NCBI GenBank assembly: GCA_963676415.1
Contig: OY781097.1
Span: forward strand, 4,092,001 to 4,156,000
Source: G963662905 sp963676415
GTDB lineage: Bacteria; Bacteroidota; Bacteroidia; Bacteroidales; WRLA01
DNA: 64,000 nt
Direction of reading: 5' to 3'
Part shown: positions 44,600 to 54,580 of the stretch, one piece after another
How the letters are laid out: each line of letters begins with the position of its first letter
Position numbering within the stretch: position 1 is the stretch's first letter
Translations under genes and position numbers: made by a program
Notes under the pieces: generated by a model
Told to the model about the DNA's origin: nothing
Seen by the model: only the letters and a program-made list of their open reading frames with translations
Databases searched by the model: none

Positions 44600-44697
44600 C
44601 AATCCCCATAACATCAAACTACGGTTAATTCAATCCCGAAACTTCCGGGACGTCCAGACTTCGCGCTGCGCGCAGCCAGGACGCTTAATTGTTAGGG
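44600..44697 (-). repeat. attC-like site 7 (CCAGnCT/GCGCGCAG type)
   Basis: It contains the phrase CGTCCAGACTTCGCGCTGCG, CGCAGCCAGGACG and CTTAATTGTTAGGGG. CGTCC/GGACG form the outer stem and CTGCGCGCAG a palindromic tip. The same phrase occurs at 53488, 54525 and 56713. On the minus strand the core CCCTAAC is followed by the hairpin and, at the far side, GTTATGGGG, giving nearly symmetric cores. Confidence 0.55.
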
Positions 44698-44705
44698 GTA
44701 GTATT

Positions 44706-44851
44706 TTATTTTTCAAGTTCATCCAATACAAATTTTTGTAATGCCTCAATAAGCTCATTTTTCATCATAACTGTGAATTGTATTTTTGTTCCAATTTTTT
44801 CTTCCTTTTCAAAAGCCAGAACGTTTGCAAATAATGCATCCGCTCCCTCCA
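44706..44851 (-). pseudogene. Gene fragment (C-terminal remnant)
   Basis: An open frame without a proper start reads SNLEGADALFANVLAFEKEE ... ALQKFVLDELEK and stops at 44706, 9 bp from the core GTTAGGG. The first ATG is at 44768, leaving only 21 codons. It looks like the 3' remainder of a truncated cassette gene. Family not recognised. Confidence 0.35.
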
Positions 44852-44889
44852 AATTTGATTACCTTTAAAAACCGTTTAGAAGAAAAAAA

Positions 44890-46128
44890 CTACTTTTTCA
44901 GGCTATTTCGACCACCCTTGTCATCAACGACATATTCAAGGCCGTTTTCGATGAGTAGCCCTTTTGTTTCTCCACTGAATTTTGATTTGCCATGCCTTAG
45001 GTCAATCCGAATTACTTTCCCTTCAAAATCGCTTGTAACATCATCTGCCAAAGTATGACCAATAACAATTTTTTCTGCATCATAATAATCCAGTATTTGA
45101 AAAAGTTCAGCATCGGTAATTTTGGTGTATTGTTTGTGATCCTCTGACATGCCGCGATACCATAAAGGGCCTTTTCCACCCAATAAAAATTTCACTGTAT
45201 CATTATCAGATGTATCATTATGATCCCAATTTGAGCGGCAGTTTTGGTTTATATCCGATAATTTCAAATGATAATCAAGAAGTTCCAGACTTAATCCGGC
45301 ATGGACAAAAATATAACTGCCTATTTTTTCTATTATATTCTTATTTCTAAGCCATTCGCCCAATTCAGTCTCTTCAGAATACATATATTTTGTGGCCATG
45401 CACCAATCACCAAAGCCACTGATTTCCTGTGAAGCTTTCCTGTATTTCTCCGCATTATAGCCCCATTTTCCCTGAAAGTTCATGACTTCATGATTTCCAA
45501 GGATGTAATGAACTTTTCCATCTTGTTTTTCAGCTTCTTGTTCCAGCTTATAAATCAGCCACAACACCTGAGGCACGCTTTCTCCACGATCAACAAAATC
45601 GCCCAACAGGACCAGGTGGCCATCACCGAAAATCCAATTAAAATCTTTATCGATAAGCTGGTTTTGCTCCAAAAAACCACTGAAAGCATCAAAATTTCCT
45701 TCAATATCAGAAATTGCAAGGATTTTGGATGGCATTTCAAATATTTCACTTTCAATGGAATGGCCTTGCTTTCGGACAATCTCAAAACTATCTGAACTTT
45801 TGTTATTTACACGCACTACTATTGTATCATCTGCTTTCAGGAATCCTGCATAAAGCTTTTCTGCCGGACTGATGAAATAGGCACTGTCACCAATAATATA
45901 GGGGCCATCAGCGCCATTATATGATGCATTCATTTTCTTGTCCAGCCAAAAGCCAAATTCTTCTTCAGAATCCCATAAGGCTTCAATACCAGACCAATAT
46001 ATACTATAACTACCATTGGGTTCAATCGCTTTAAAACCAAAAATGCCAATTCCAAAAAAGTAAAAACCAACAACCAATAGGACCAGCCATTTCAGTATCT
46101 TCAAAAAGTATTTTAGTATTTTTTTCAT
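44890..46128 (-). CDS. Calcineurin-like metallophosphoesterase, membrane anchored
   Basis: This is a 412-residue protein. An N-terminal hydrophobic segment (about 12-34) anchors it. The metal-binding motifs are ISDIEGNFDAF (D-x-E/H variant), GDFVDRGESVPQ, LGNHEVMNF and a late H-x-H-like VIGHT. The layout resembles serine/threonine-type phosphatases related to Shewanella-like or ApaH-type enzymes. The first motif reads DIEGN instead of the usual DxHG, as in several phosphoprotein phosphatases. Substrate unknown. It is at the end of the second cassette-like patch, but has a normal codon appearance, so I take it as chromosomal. Confidence 0.85.
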   Translation of the reverse strand: MKKILKYFLKILKWLVLLVVGFYFFGIGIFGFKAIEPNGSYSIYWSGIEALWDSEEEFGFWLDKKMNASYNGADGPYIIGDSAYFISPAEKLYAGFLKADDTIVVRVNNKSSDSFEIVRKQGHSIESEIFEMPSKILAISDIEGNFDAFSGFLEQNQLIDKDFNWIFGDGHLVLLGDFVDRGESVPQVLWLIYKLEQEAEKQDGKVHYILGNHEVMNFQGKWGYNAEKYRKASQEISGFGDWCMATKYMYSEETELGEWLRNKNIIEKIGSYIFVHAGLSLELLDYHLKLSDINQNCRSNWDHNDTSDNDTVKFLLGGKGPLWYRGMSEDHKQYTKITDAELFQILDYYDAEKIVIGHTLADDVTSDFEGKVIRIDLRHGKSKFSGETKGLLIENGLEYVVDDKGGRNSLKK

Positions 46129-46216
46129 AAAAATACATTAAAGCGTAAGAGTCTTTTACCGAAGCCCTGAAATAAGGATTCAGCTATTTTTATCTTCAAT
46201 TCCAGAAACTCCAATT

Positions 46217-48364
46217 TTACAATCCAATCTGCAATTCCTCCTCTATCCGTTCCGAACTGCTCCCAATCTGAAGTGCCGTTTTGCATTTTGGGAGTTTATA
46301 TGTTTCGGAATCAACATCATAAATGCGCAAATTTTCCAATGGGATTTCAATATCCAGGCTTTTCTTTTGTCCGGCTTTAATCGCAACAGGACAGAAAGCC
46401 ACAAGCTTTTTATTAAGCCCTGAAGGATTGTCTTCCTCCGGCCGGGCGTAAACCTGAACGATCTCTGTGCCGTCCCTGCCTGATGTATTTTGGATATCAA
46501 GTTTCAAACGGATAAGGCCACGTTTTTCATCGACTTCATATTTCGCTTTGCCATAATCGAAGGTACTGTAGCTCAGCCCATGGCCAAACGGGAACAAAAC
46601 ATCGCCTTTATAAAAGCGATAGGTGCGGTTTTTCATGGAATAATCATCGAATGCGGGCAGGTCGTCGGTGCTTTTGTAAAAAGTCAAAGGCAAGCGGCCG
46701 GAAGGGTTTACATCACCAAACAAAACATCTGCAATGGCATTACCACCCTGCTCGCCCGGATACCAATTGAACAAAACCGCATCGGCCAGTTCGGTAATTT
46801 CTGGGCATGCGATGGCACTGCCACCGGAAATCACAACGATAAGCTTTTTCGCATCGGTTTCTTCACGCAGCCTGCGCACCAGTTCAATTTGATTATCGGG
46901 CAATTCAATAGAAATTCGGTCACCGCCATGATCGCTGAGCATAGCATCACCATCTTCACCTTCGAGCAGCCTGTTATTTCCTAAAAACACAATAACCGCA
47001 TCCGAAGCCTGAGCCTGCCACATTCCATGAAATTTATCGCTTTTTGCCAATTGAGTCCCAACCGAATAATCAATAACGACATCTGCTCCAGCCTGGCCAA
47101 TAATTCCTTCAAGCGGGCTTACAAGATTGGCGGCCAAACCATTATAATTGCCCAGCAAAGCCATATTGTCCGCTGCCAAAGGTCCGGTAACAAAGAGTTT
47201 ATGTACCTCTTTCCGATCTAAAGGCAGGGCCTTATCTTTATTGGTCAAAAGCACAATTGATTTTTGTGCGGCTTCCCGTGCCAAATCAATATGCTTTTGA
47301 TTATTAATAATTTCAGGAGGAATATTATCATAGGGGGTACTTCCGGTTTTATCGAACATACCCAGCTTAAAACGGGTACGCAGAAGCGGCTTTAAGGCAT
47401 TATCAATGTCATCTTCGGTAATGAGCTTTTGCTCCAGGGCTTCAGCCAAAAACGGATAAGTTGAACCACAGTTCAGGTTCACTCCGGCGAGAAGAGCGGC
47501 TGCAGCGGCTTCTGCCTCTGTTTCTGAATAATCCTGGAATTTCACAAAATCGCTGATCGCCCAGCAATCGCTTACAATATGCCCTTTAAAGCCCCATTTG
47601 CCACGGAGGATTTCATTGATCAGGAAATCATTGGCACAGCAGGGATGGTCATTTACCTGATTGTACGCACACATAAAGGCTTCCACACCAGCATCTGACA
47701 GCACTTTAAAAGCAGGCAGATAAGTATCGTACAAATCAAATTTTTCCGGTTTTGCATTAAAACTGTGTCGGCTTTTTTCAGGGCCGCTATGCACGGCAAA
47801 ATGTTTGGCACAAGCGGCAGCTTTCAGGTAATTTTCATCATCACCCTGAAGCCCAAGCACATAATTCCGACCCATTTGGCTCGTTAAATAAGGATCCTCA
47901 CCATAGGTTTCCTGTCCCCGTCCCCAGCGCGGATCACGGAAAATATTCACATTGGGCGACCAAAAGGTCAAGCCGGCATATTGCAGCCGCACGCCTTTTT
48001 TTTGAAAAGCATTGTATTTTGCCCGTGCTTCATCCGAAATAGCGGTAGCCACACGATAGAGCAAATTTGTATCAAAAGTCGCTGCCAAAGCAATTGCCTG
48101 TGGAAATACCGTTGCCTGACCAGCTCTGGCTACTCCGTGCAGGCTCTCGTTCCACCAATTATATTCCGGGATGCCCAGGCGCTCAATTGCCGGGCTTGTA
48201 AACACCATCAAAGATATTTTTTCTTCGGTTGTCAGCCTCGAAATCAGGTCATTAATACGTGCTTCCCTGTCTAATTCCTGGTTTTGAAATGGAAAGGAAT
48301 CCTGAGCCGAAGAAGGATTGAATACGGCCAATGTGCAAAGTAGGATCACAGCAAGTGCTTTCAT
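46217..48364 (-). CDS. Glycoside hydrolase family 3 (beta-glucosidase/beta-xylosidase type)
   Basis: This is a 715-residue protein with a signal peptide (MKALAVILLCTLAVFNPSSAQ). The GH3 N-terminal barrel has YNWWNESLHGVAR, TFWSPNVNIFRDPRWGRGQE and KHFAVHSGPE. The nucleophile Asp lies in VSDCWAISDF near residue 266. The C-terminal sandwich and an Fn3-like domain (GTEIVQVYARPEED) follow. The NWWNE/DPRWGRGQE pattern is typical of xylosidase-like GH3 enzymes. It probably acts in the periplasm on oligosaccharides. It is monocistronic. Confidence 0.92.
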   Translation of the reverse strand: MKALAVILLCTLAVFNPSSAQDSFPFQNQELDREARINDLISRLTTEEKISLMVFTSPAIERLGIPEYNWWNESLHGVARAGQATVFPQAIALAATFDTNLLYRVATAISDEARAKYNAFQKKGVRLQYAGLTFWSPNVNIFRDPRWGRGQETYGEDPYLTSQMGRNYVLGLQGDDENYLKAAACAKHFAVHSGPEKSRHSFNAKPEKFDLYDTYLPAFKVLSDAGVEAFMCAYNQVNDHPCCANDFLINEILRGKWGFKGHIVSDCWAISDFVKFQDYSETEAEAAAAALLAGVNLNCGSTYPFLAEALEQKLITEDDIDNALKPLLRTRFKLGMFDKTGSTPYDNIPPEIINNQKHIDLAREAAQKSIVLLTNKDKALPLDRKEVHKLFVTGPLAADNMALLGNYNGLAANLVSPLEGIIGQAGADVVIDYSVGTQLAKSDKFHGMWQAQASDAVIVFLGNNRLLEGEDGDAMLSDHGGDRISIELPDNQIELVRRLREETDAKKLIVVISGGSAIACPEITELADAVLFNWYPGEQGGNAIADVLFGDVNPSGRLPLTFYKSTDDLPAFDDYSMKNRTYRFYKGDVLFPFGHGLSYSTFDYGKAKYEVDEKRGLIRLKLDIQNTSGRDGTEIVQVYARPEEDNPSGLNKKLVAFCPVAIKAGQKKSLDIEIPLENLRIYDVDSETYKLPKCKTALQIGSSSERIEEELQIGL

Positions 48365-49288
48365 GTTAATTTCGTAGTTTATTGTTGCAATTTGCGAAAA
48401 TACGATATTTCCTTATAGACAGAAGGCAGCCCATCTCTGAGGACAGGACATACGCATCATAATTTATACTGTTGGTTCTACTCGAAATTCCTAGTAGAAC
48501 CTACTTTGGAAAGTTTAACCTCCAATTCTACCTCTATTTTTACTAACCATAAAAAAAACGAGTAGAACCATACTGTTTATTAGTGATCCCGTTTACATCA
48601 GCTTTGTTTTATTGATAATAAGCCATTTAACATTAGCCTACTCTATTCATAAAATGCAGACAAAATAATGTAAGTAGCTAAAAATTAGATGTCTATTAAA
48701 TTTATATCCTAAAATTGAATTTGTTTGCATTTTACATTGCATTAAATCAGGCCATCTGCTTCGTTGCTAAAGCTTTGAAATAGGCAACTATATCTTCAGC
48801 TTTAGACGCCTCACATCTGACCTGAATATAAAGCATGAAAAAAGCAGTCTCGCCTGATTAATTCATGAAATTTCGTATGAGAGTTCAAACCGCAATAAGA
48901 GAAAGGAAGCGCAGATTTTTGGCGCACAGGAATAGCCATAGCTATTTTGAGCACCAAAAAGATAGCATTCCTTTCTATTGCAGCGGTTTGGGCTCGTAAT
49001 AGAATATTTTGTGAATTATTCAGGCTAGTAGCGAAAGGCAATTTTATCCTTTTTAATATGCGAGGCTATCAGGCGAAGAGCCTGAAATGTAACGAGCTGA
49101 AGCAGTGCATCGGCTTCATGCCAAACTCAACTGATTAGCCGCCTGCAAGGCTGGGACAATTTGCTTGCATTCAGAAAAAAAATACAGTCAGGTCAAGATG
49201 CGTTTGCCCTGCCATTTGTTCAAATAAAATTTCCATATCCATATCTTTTTTTGTAGTTTAGCCACAAAACATATTCAAAACTCACCCC
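48365..49288. other. Long intergenic region between GH3 and C25 genes
   Basis: About 920 bp without a credible gene. It contains an inverted repeat of GGTTCTACTCG (48474-48484) and CGAGTAGAACC (about 48560-48570), and the palindromic element 48852-49025. The minus-strand frame 48811-49041 lies in the palindrome and is not credible. The promoters of both divergent genes must lie here; TATCTTTTTTTG near 49241 is a poor -7 candidate for the C25 gene. Confidence 0.5.
48852..49025. repeat. Palindromic (MITE-like) element, uninterrupted copy
   Basis: GCCTGATTAATTCATGAAAT at the left and ATTTTGTGAATTATTCAGGC at the right are inverted repeats. The arms continue inward as CAAACCGCAATAAGAGAAAGG facing CCTTTCTATTGCAGCGGTTTG, so nearly the whole 174 bp folds. 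It is the intact relative of the element at 14721-15066. Confidence 0.8.
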
Positions 49289-52200
49289 ATGCCAAAATTT
49301 AGCAAAGTATTTTTATTTTTCTGTTTATTAACATTTTATACTTCTTCCACTTCTGCACAAACAATTTCTCCGCATTCCAAAAGCCATCAAAACGGCGGTC
49401 AATATTTTTCGATTGATCAAAAAAATAATCACGAAATTGATATTAGATTTCAGCTCAAAGATTATCAAATTCGCAAGCAAAGAATTAATAATGAAAGCTT
49501 TGACATAATATCTCTTCCCGGCTCATTCCTGCCCAACAAAGAAGGCGCCCCTGCCCTGCCCTGCATCAGTTGTTTCCTTGCGGTTCCGCAAAATGCAGAA
49601 ATTGAGATGACTGTTTCTGAAGGCAAGACAGATAAAATATCCGATTTGAATATTGCACCATCATTTCCATTAGTTTTACAAAACGAGAAAGAGCCCAAAA
49701 ACCAAAAGGAAGATGAACGCATCTATTCCAAAAACTGCCTTTATCCACAAAAGCAGGCAATGATCTCTCAAAAAATGAAAATCCGGGGCATTGATGTGGT
49801 CAAAATCAGTGTTTCGCCCTTTCAATACAACCCGCAAAGCCACGAACTCCAACTGAGGTCAGAAATCCATATCCATCTTAATTTTACAGGCAGTAATGGT
49901 CAATATGGAGAAGCACGCCTACGCAATCCCTGGTGGGATGCCATGGCGCAACAGCTGGTCCTGAACCCGGATGTGCTTGACCAAACCAATTATACAGTCC
50001 GCTCGGGCGAGGGCTGTGAGTATCTGATTATTTGTCCGGATGATGAAAAGTTCATCCAGTGGGCCGATTCTATAAAGGTTTTCAGAACGCATCAGGGCAT
50101 TAAAACCGATATTGCCACTCTAGCAGAAATTGGTGGAAACAATGCCGATGCCATTGAAAGTTTCATCGATAATGCCTGGCAAAACTGGAGCATCCCTCCT
50201 GCGGCTGTCCTTCTGCTTGGCGATCACGGAACAGATGAGCTGTCCATTGTCAGCCCAACAGTTCCCCACCCTTATGCCGGAACATGCATATCCGACAATA
50301 AATATGCCGATGTGGACGGGGATGCTTTGCCCGATATTACCATGGCACGAATCACAGCCCGAGATGAAAGCGAGCTTTCAGAAATGATCTCCAAGTTTAT
50401 CAATTATGAGAAAAACCCACCCACAGAAGCCGGATATTACCAGAACCCGGTAGTTATATGTGGTTGGGAAGATTACAGCTGGTTTCAGTTGGGAAGTGAA
50501 ACAACCTCTGGTTTTTTAACTAAAGAACTTGGCAAAGATGTCGTACGGATCAATAAAATATTCAGTGGAAATCCAAATGCCGGACTTTGGGCAACTGTTC
50601 CCGGAACAGATGCTTTGCTTTCCTATTTCGGCCCTGAAGGCTTAGGCTATATCCCTGAAAACCCGTCATCACTAAGCTGGGACGGAGCTTCCTCCTCCGA
50701 CATCAGTGATGCCATACGCAATGGGGCTTTTATGACCTTATACGACGATCATGGCAACATTGACAGTTGGGGCTGCCCTCCCTTCAGTATGTCACAGGCA
50801 GCTGGCTTGTATAACGACAAGCCCACTTTTGTATTTTCTCTGGGATGTTCCACCGGAAAATTCGACCATCAGCCCAAATGTTTTGCCGAAGCCTTTCACC
50901 GCCAGCCATATGGCGCATTGGGAATTATTGCTTCTACAGAACTTGCTTACAAATTGGTCAATGAAGTGTACCACTGGGGCGTAATGGATTATCTCTGGCC
51001 CGAATTTATGCCCGATTATGACAATGAAATGCAAACCCAAATGGCTATGCCTGCATTTGCCAGCACCTATGGAAAATATTTTCTGGAATCATCTTCCTGG
51101 CCTTATAATTTCTACGAAAAGGAAGCTACTTATAATGTGTTTCACCATCATGGCGATGCCTATTCTGTGATGTACACAGAAATACCGCAGGAGTTGAGCA
51201 TACAGCATGAGCAGGAGCTTATTGCAGGAGAACGCTCTTTTCTGGTTTCCGCAGATGAAGGAGCCCTGATTTCCCTTTGCATCAATGATGAAATTATTGG
51301 CCGTGCAGCAGGCACCGGTGATTTTACGCCCATACAGATTGAGCCACAGGAAGCCGGAGCTGAAATGCGCATTACGGTCATCAAACAAAACCATTTTCGA
51401 TACAGTGTTTTTGTGCCTGTAACAGCTGCAAATGGCGCTTATGTGATTTGCGATAGCGTTCTGGTCAATGACGACGGAAACCACAACATAAACGGGCTGC
51501 TGGACTATGGCGAAACAGCCAAACTGAGCATCAGAATGGAGAATATTGGCAAAGAATCGAGTGAAAATCTCCATCTGGAATTATCATCTACAGACGAATA
51601 CATCAGTATAACAGATGCAAACGAGGACATCAATGGGCTACCTGGCGGTGTCGTTCTTGATATAAGCGATGCTTTTGCAATCGATGTTGCCAACGACAGC
51701 CCTGATGGCCATAAAGCTGATTTTCAAATTACCGCCGATGATGGTAGTGCGAATTGGACCAGCCATTTTTCACTGCACATACATTCCGCGAAAACGGAAT
51801 TCGCCACCTATGAGCTTGATGATGCAGCAGGCAACGAAAACCATGTACTTGAAGCAGGAGAAAGGGCAGACATCATCCTGAAAGTCAGCAACCCGGGCAC
51901 CTCAGTTGCAAGAAGTGCTGTTGGAACGATTGATATTGAATCAGAATGGCTCAGCACAGAACAAAATTCTGTTAATTTTGGTAATCTTGAAGCTGGTGAT
52001 ACAGCTTTAGCTTCTTTTTCTGTTTTAGCCGATGCCGCCTGTCCCACTGGCCACTTAGCCCGGATAAACCTTCAGCTGAATGCAGAAGCAGGCATTCATT
52101 CGCAAAACAGTTTTTATGTCCCAATTGGACGTTTCAATGCATTAGTTCTTGATTTGGACGGCAATGCCAATTCTGCACCAGCTATTGCAGAAGCACTGGA

Positions 52201-53254
52201 ACAGAATGAGATAAGCTATGACAGCAGAAACAGTTTTCCGGAAGACCTCAGGCATTATGAATCTGTATTCATTTGCCTGGGAGGTTATCCCGACAACCAT
52301 ATCCTGACCTTTAAAGAAGGGGACCAGCTCAAGGCATATCTGAATGCAGGCGGCAATATTTATATGGAAGGCGGAGAAACATGGTTTTATGATGTAGCTA
52401 CTTCTGTGCACCCGCTTTTTGGCATCGATGGCACAAGCGATGGTGATGATGATATGAGCAAACAAAAGGGAATTGAAGGCAGTTTCACCGAAGGTATGTC
52501 CTTTGGATATTCCGGCGACTGCGCATGGTACGACCATATTGAAGCCATTGAGCCGGCTTTCCTGATTTTCGAAAACGAAAGCCCGGCATACAATACTGCA
52601 GTAGCGCATGATGCACAGCAATACCGGACCATTGGTGCAGCACACGAATTTGGTGGTTTGGATGAGGGTGAAGAACCTTCAACACGCAAGGAATTAATGA
52701 ACCGCTATTTGAATTTCTTTGGCATCCCGAAAGCCCTGGAAGCTGCATTCACTTCATCTGCTCAGGAAATATGCCAGGATCAAAGCATTGAGTTTTACAG
52801 CACTTCATCCGATAATGCCGTAGCATTTGAATGGATGTTTGAAGGTGGGACACCGGAAACATCCTTTGAAAAAAATCCCCTTGTGCTGTACAAAGAACCG
52901 GGCACTTATGATGTCAGCCTGAAAGTTTCTGTGGGCACACAATCCCACACAATACAAAAGGAGGATTTTATCACCATTAATGTTTGTGCTTCTGTGGATG
53001 AAATGGAAGCAAATGAGCTTATCCGCATATTCCCCAATCCGTCTAGCGGTATTTTTTATATTGATTGCCGGCAAATTGCAGGAACAGATAAAATCCAGGT
53101 CATGAACCTGCAAAATGAAATAATCTCAGAGATTATTCCAAAAGATGAACAAATATTCAAGCTGGACATGAGCCGGCAGGCGGCAGGTATTTATCTGATC
53201 AAGCTCAGCAATCCGGAAGGGGAATTTGTACGGAAGATTGTAGTGCATCAATAA
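49289..53254 (+). CDS. Gingipain-like C25 cysteine peptidase, T9SS cargo
   Basis: This is a 1321-residue protein. Signal peptide (MPKFSKVFLFFCLLTF), a propeptide of about 220 residues, then the C25 caspase-like domain (about 245-600) with His488 (YDDHGNIDSWG) and Cys520 (SLGCSTGKFD). An immunoglobulin-like and several beta-sandwich domains with CARDB-like patterns follow (GLLDYGETAKLSI, HVLEAGERADIIL). A PKD-like domain (SSDNAVAFEWMFEGGTPETS) precedes the sorting domain (RIFPNPSSGIFYID). It is expected to be a major secreted protease. There is no sign of disruption. Confidence 0.93.
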   Translation: MPKFSKVFLFFCLLTFYTSSTSAQTISPHSKSHQNGGQYFSIDQKNNHEIDIRFQLKDYQIRKQRINNESFDIISLPGSFLPNKEGAPALPCISCFLAVPQNAEIEMTVSEGKTDKISDLNIAPSFPLVLQNEKEPKNQKEDERIYSKNCLYPQKQAMISQKMKIRGIDVVKISVSPFQYNPQSHELQLRSEIHIHLNFTGSNGQYGEARLRNPWWDAMAQQLVLNPDVLDQTNYTVRSGEGCEYLIICPDDEKFIQWADSIKVFRTHQGIKTDIATLAEIGGNNADAIESFIDNAWQNWSIPPAAVLLLGDHGTDELSIVSPTVPHPYAGTCISDNKYADVDGDALPDITMARITARDESELSEMISKFINYEKNPPTEAGYYQNPVVICGWEDYSWFQLGSETTSGFLTKELGKDVVRINKIFSGNPNAGLWATVPGTDALLSYFGPEGLGYIPENPSSLSWDGASSSDISDAIRNGAFMTLYDDHGNIDSWGCPPFSMSQAAGLYNDKPTFVFSLGCSTGKFDHQPKCFAEAFHRQPYGALGIIASTELAYKLVNEVYHWGVMDYLWPEFMPDYDNEMQTQMAMPAFASTYGKYFLESSSWPYNFYEKEATYNVFHHHGDAYSVMYTEIPQELSIQHEQELIAGERSFLVSADEGALISLCINDEIIGRAAGTGDFTPIQIEPQEAGAEMRITVIKQNHFRYSVFVPVTAANGAYVICDSVLVNDDGNHNINGLLDYGETAKLSIRMENIGKESSENLHLELSSTDEYISITDANEDINGLPGGVVLDISDAFAIDVANDSPDGHKADFQITADDGSANWTSHFSLHIHSAKTEFATYELDDAAGNENHVLEAGERADIILKVSNPGTSVARSAVGTIDIESEWLSTEQNSVNFGNLEAGDTALASFSVLADAACPTGHLARINLQLNAEAGIHSQNSFYVPIGRFNALVLDLDGNANSAPAIAEALEQNEISYDSRNSFPEDLRHYESVFICLGGYPDNHILTFKEGDQLKAYLNAGGNIYMEGGETWFYDVATSVHPLFGIDGTSDGDDDMSKQKGIEGSFTEGMSFGYSGDCAWYDHIEAIEPAFLIFENESPAYNTAVAHDAQQYRTIGAAHEFGGLDEGEEPSTRKELMNRYLNFFGIPKALEAAFTSSAQEICQDQSIEFYSTSSDNAVAFEWMFEGGTPETSFEKNPLVLYKEPGTYDVSLKVSVGTQSHTIQKEDFITINVCASVDEMEANELIRIFPNPSSGIFYIDCRQIAGTDKIQVMNLQNEIISEIIPKDEQIFKLDMSRQAAGIYLIKLSNPEGEFVRKIVVHQ

Positions 53255-53306
53255 TATGGGTTTCAAACAAACCATAATTGGTTTTAGAATTTAATCATAT
53301 TGTGGA
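53252..53306 (+). repeat. 54-bp repeat, copy 1 (AAACCAT palindrome)
   Basis: The stretch TATGGGTTTCAAACAAACCA, then TAATTGGTTTT(A/G)GAATTTAATCATATTGTGGAT, recurs at 59741-59794 with two changes. It contains AAACCA-TAAT-TGGTTT. The second copy lies immediately upstream of the RAYT transposase gene. Confidence 0.8.
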
Positions 53307-53549
53307 TGCGTGAGGCAAGTCCGGGCGATAGCCCAATGCTTGATTACCAGCGCAGTAATAACAACCCCGCGCCTGAAACAAATATGAAATATACGGTGGA
53401 TCGTTTTTGCGAAAGGATGAGCGCTGCTGCTGTGAGTATTAGTATAATAATCCTCATAAAATCCAGGTTCGGTTATTTCAATCCCGAAACCTCCGGGACG
53501 TCCAGACTACGCGCTGCGCGCAGCCTGGACGCTTAATTGTTAGCTTTTT
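53255..53549. other. Intergenic region after the C25 gene
   Basis: It holds the 54-bp repeat copy and, from about 53460, the attC-like site 8. The plus-strand frame at 53300-53536 overlaps the hairpin and is not credible. Confidence 0.5.
53460..53545 (-). repeat. attC-like site 8, 3' of the Bro-N gene
   Basis: It shares GGTTATTTCAATCCCGAAAC, CTCCGGGACGTCCAGACTAC, GCGCTGCGCGCAGCCTGGACG and CTTAATTGTTAGCT with sites 7, 9 and 12. The core GTTAGCT (53539-53545) lies 4 bp from the stop of the Bro-N gene. The hairpin is CGTCCAG/CTGGACG with an inner CTGCGCGCAG palindrome. Confidence 0.55.
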
Positions 53550-54400
53550 TTATTCATCTTTATGTTCTTCATCATTTTCTTCCAACTTTTTCCCAAGTTC
53601 TTTTGCATTTAATGGATTAACCACTCTTTCTCCTAATTTCTTTTCTAAATCTTTTCGGGCATTTCCAGCCACAGAACCTCCTTGTTGAGCGACCTTTTTA
53701 TTTTCAGCAAAAGATTTTGGTTCAGCTTTTTTTGATAATTCTGTTGTGGATGTTTCTGCTAACATATTCAAAACCAATTCTAAGTTGGTCATATTGTCCC
53801 GCAGGTTTTCTTTTTTCAAATCTTTGAGGGCTTTGTATTCTCTCGTGGTCAGTCCTGCCCAAGCCTTTGTAATTTCATCAGTTAAAATCGCATACCCTAA
53901 GCCTTTTTTTACACCTCGATTTTCCCATTCGTCAGTCAACTCTTTTCGAACTTCAATGCTTTTTAGTCTTCGATTAATCCAGTTTTTTGAGTATCCCTTT
54001 TCAAATATGTTTCCATTGCCCGGTCAAATGCCTTTTCAGGGTCTTCCGTCTCTTCTATCCGCTCATAACCGACTTTTGCTAACCACAATTTGAATGGTTC
54101 CGCTTTGGGTGATGGAATTGATTGAATTAACCTTAGAAGCTGTTCTGTATCTGCAACATCAGTCTTGTAATATTTCCCATCTGCTGATTGCATTTTCAGT
54201 TGACTACAATTTGTAGCCAACTCACTTCCTTCTTTTTTTAATCGGGATTTTAGTACGCTCCAATATTTTCTTGGATTCGCACTTTCAGTCAATATTGCAA
54301 TTATGTCGACTATTGAAAAGAACCATTTTTCTTGCTCACCATCCCATTCTACGCGTACTCTCTGGTCTTGAAATAATTTTATAGTAGTTTCCATTGTCAT
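53550..54400 (-). pseudogene. Bro-N / DinD-like (antirepressor-related) protein, frameshifted
   Basis: The N-terminal frame (53963-54400) gives KLFQDQRVRVEWDGEQEKWF and DIIAILTESANPRKYWSVLK, a Bro-N domain, and ends RDTQKTGLIED. The C-terminal frame (53550-53939) gives LTDEWENRGVKKGLGYAILT and NLRDNMTNLELVLNMLAE, the conserved DinD-like tail. They join if one base is added near 53994-54003, where the sequence reads TTGAAAAGGG on the minus strand, restoring KKGYSKNWINRRLKSIEVRK. The gene is therefore one broken or mis-sequenced ORF of about 283 residues. Such proteins are linked to DNA damage or phage regulation. Confidence 0.82.
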
Positions 54401-54484
54401 ACTTTCTGTTTTTCAATTCCAAAGATAAGTAATCAATTTATTATTCAGCTACTTCGTAACTGGAAGGCTTACTTTTAATCTCCA

Positions 54485-54573
54485 TAAGATCCATGTCCGG
54501 TTATTTCAATCCCAAAACCTCCGGGACGTCCAGACTACGCGCTGCGCGCAGCCTGGACGCTTAAATGTTATAG
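54485..54573 (-). repeat. attC-like site 9, 3' of a T9SS cargo gene
   Basis: Same CGTCCAG/CTGGACG hairpin as site 8, with core GTTATAG (54567-54573). The site and the 3' 300 bp of the adjacent gene are duplicated almost unchanged at 56675-57046. Confidence 0.55.
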
Positions 54574-54580
54574 GCAGGTT

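Noticed and set aside
48811..49041. 76-aa minus-strand ORF
   Set aside because: It lies inside the palindromic element 48852-49025.
53300..53536. 78-aa plus-strand ORF after the C25 gene
   Set aside because: It overlaps the attC-like hairpin and has no family-like features.
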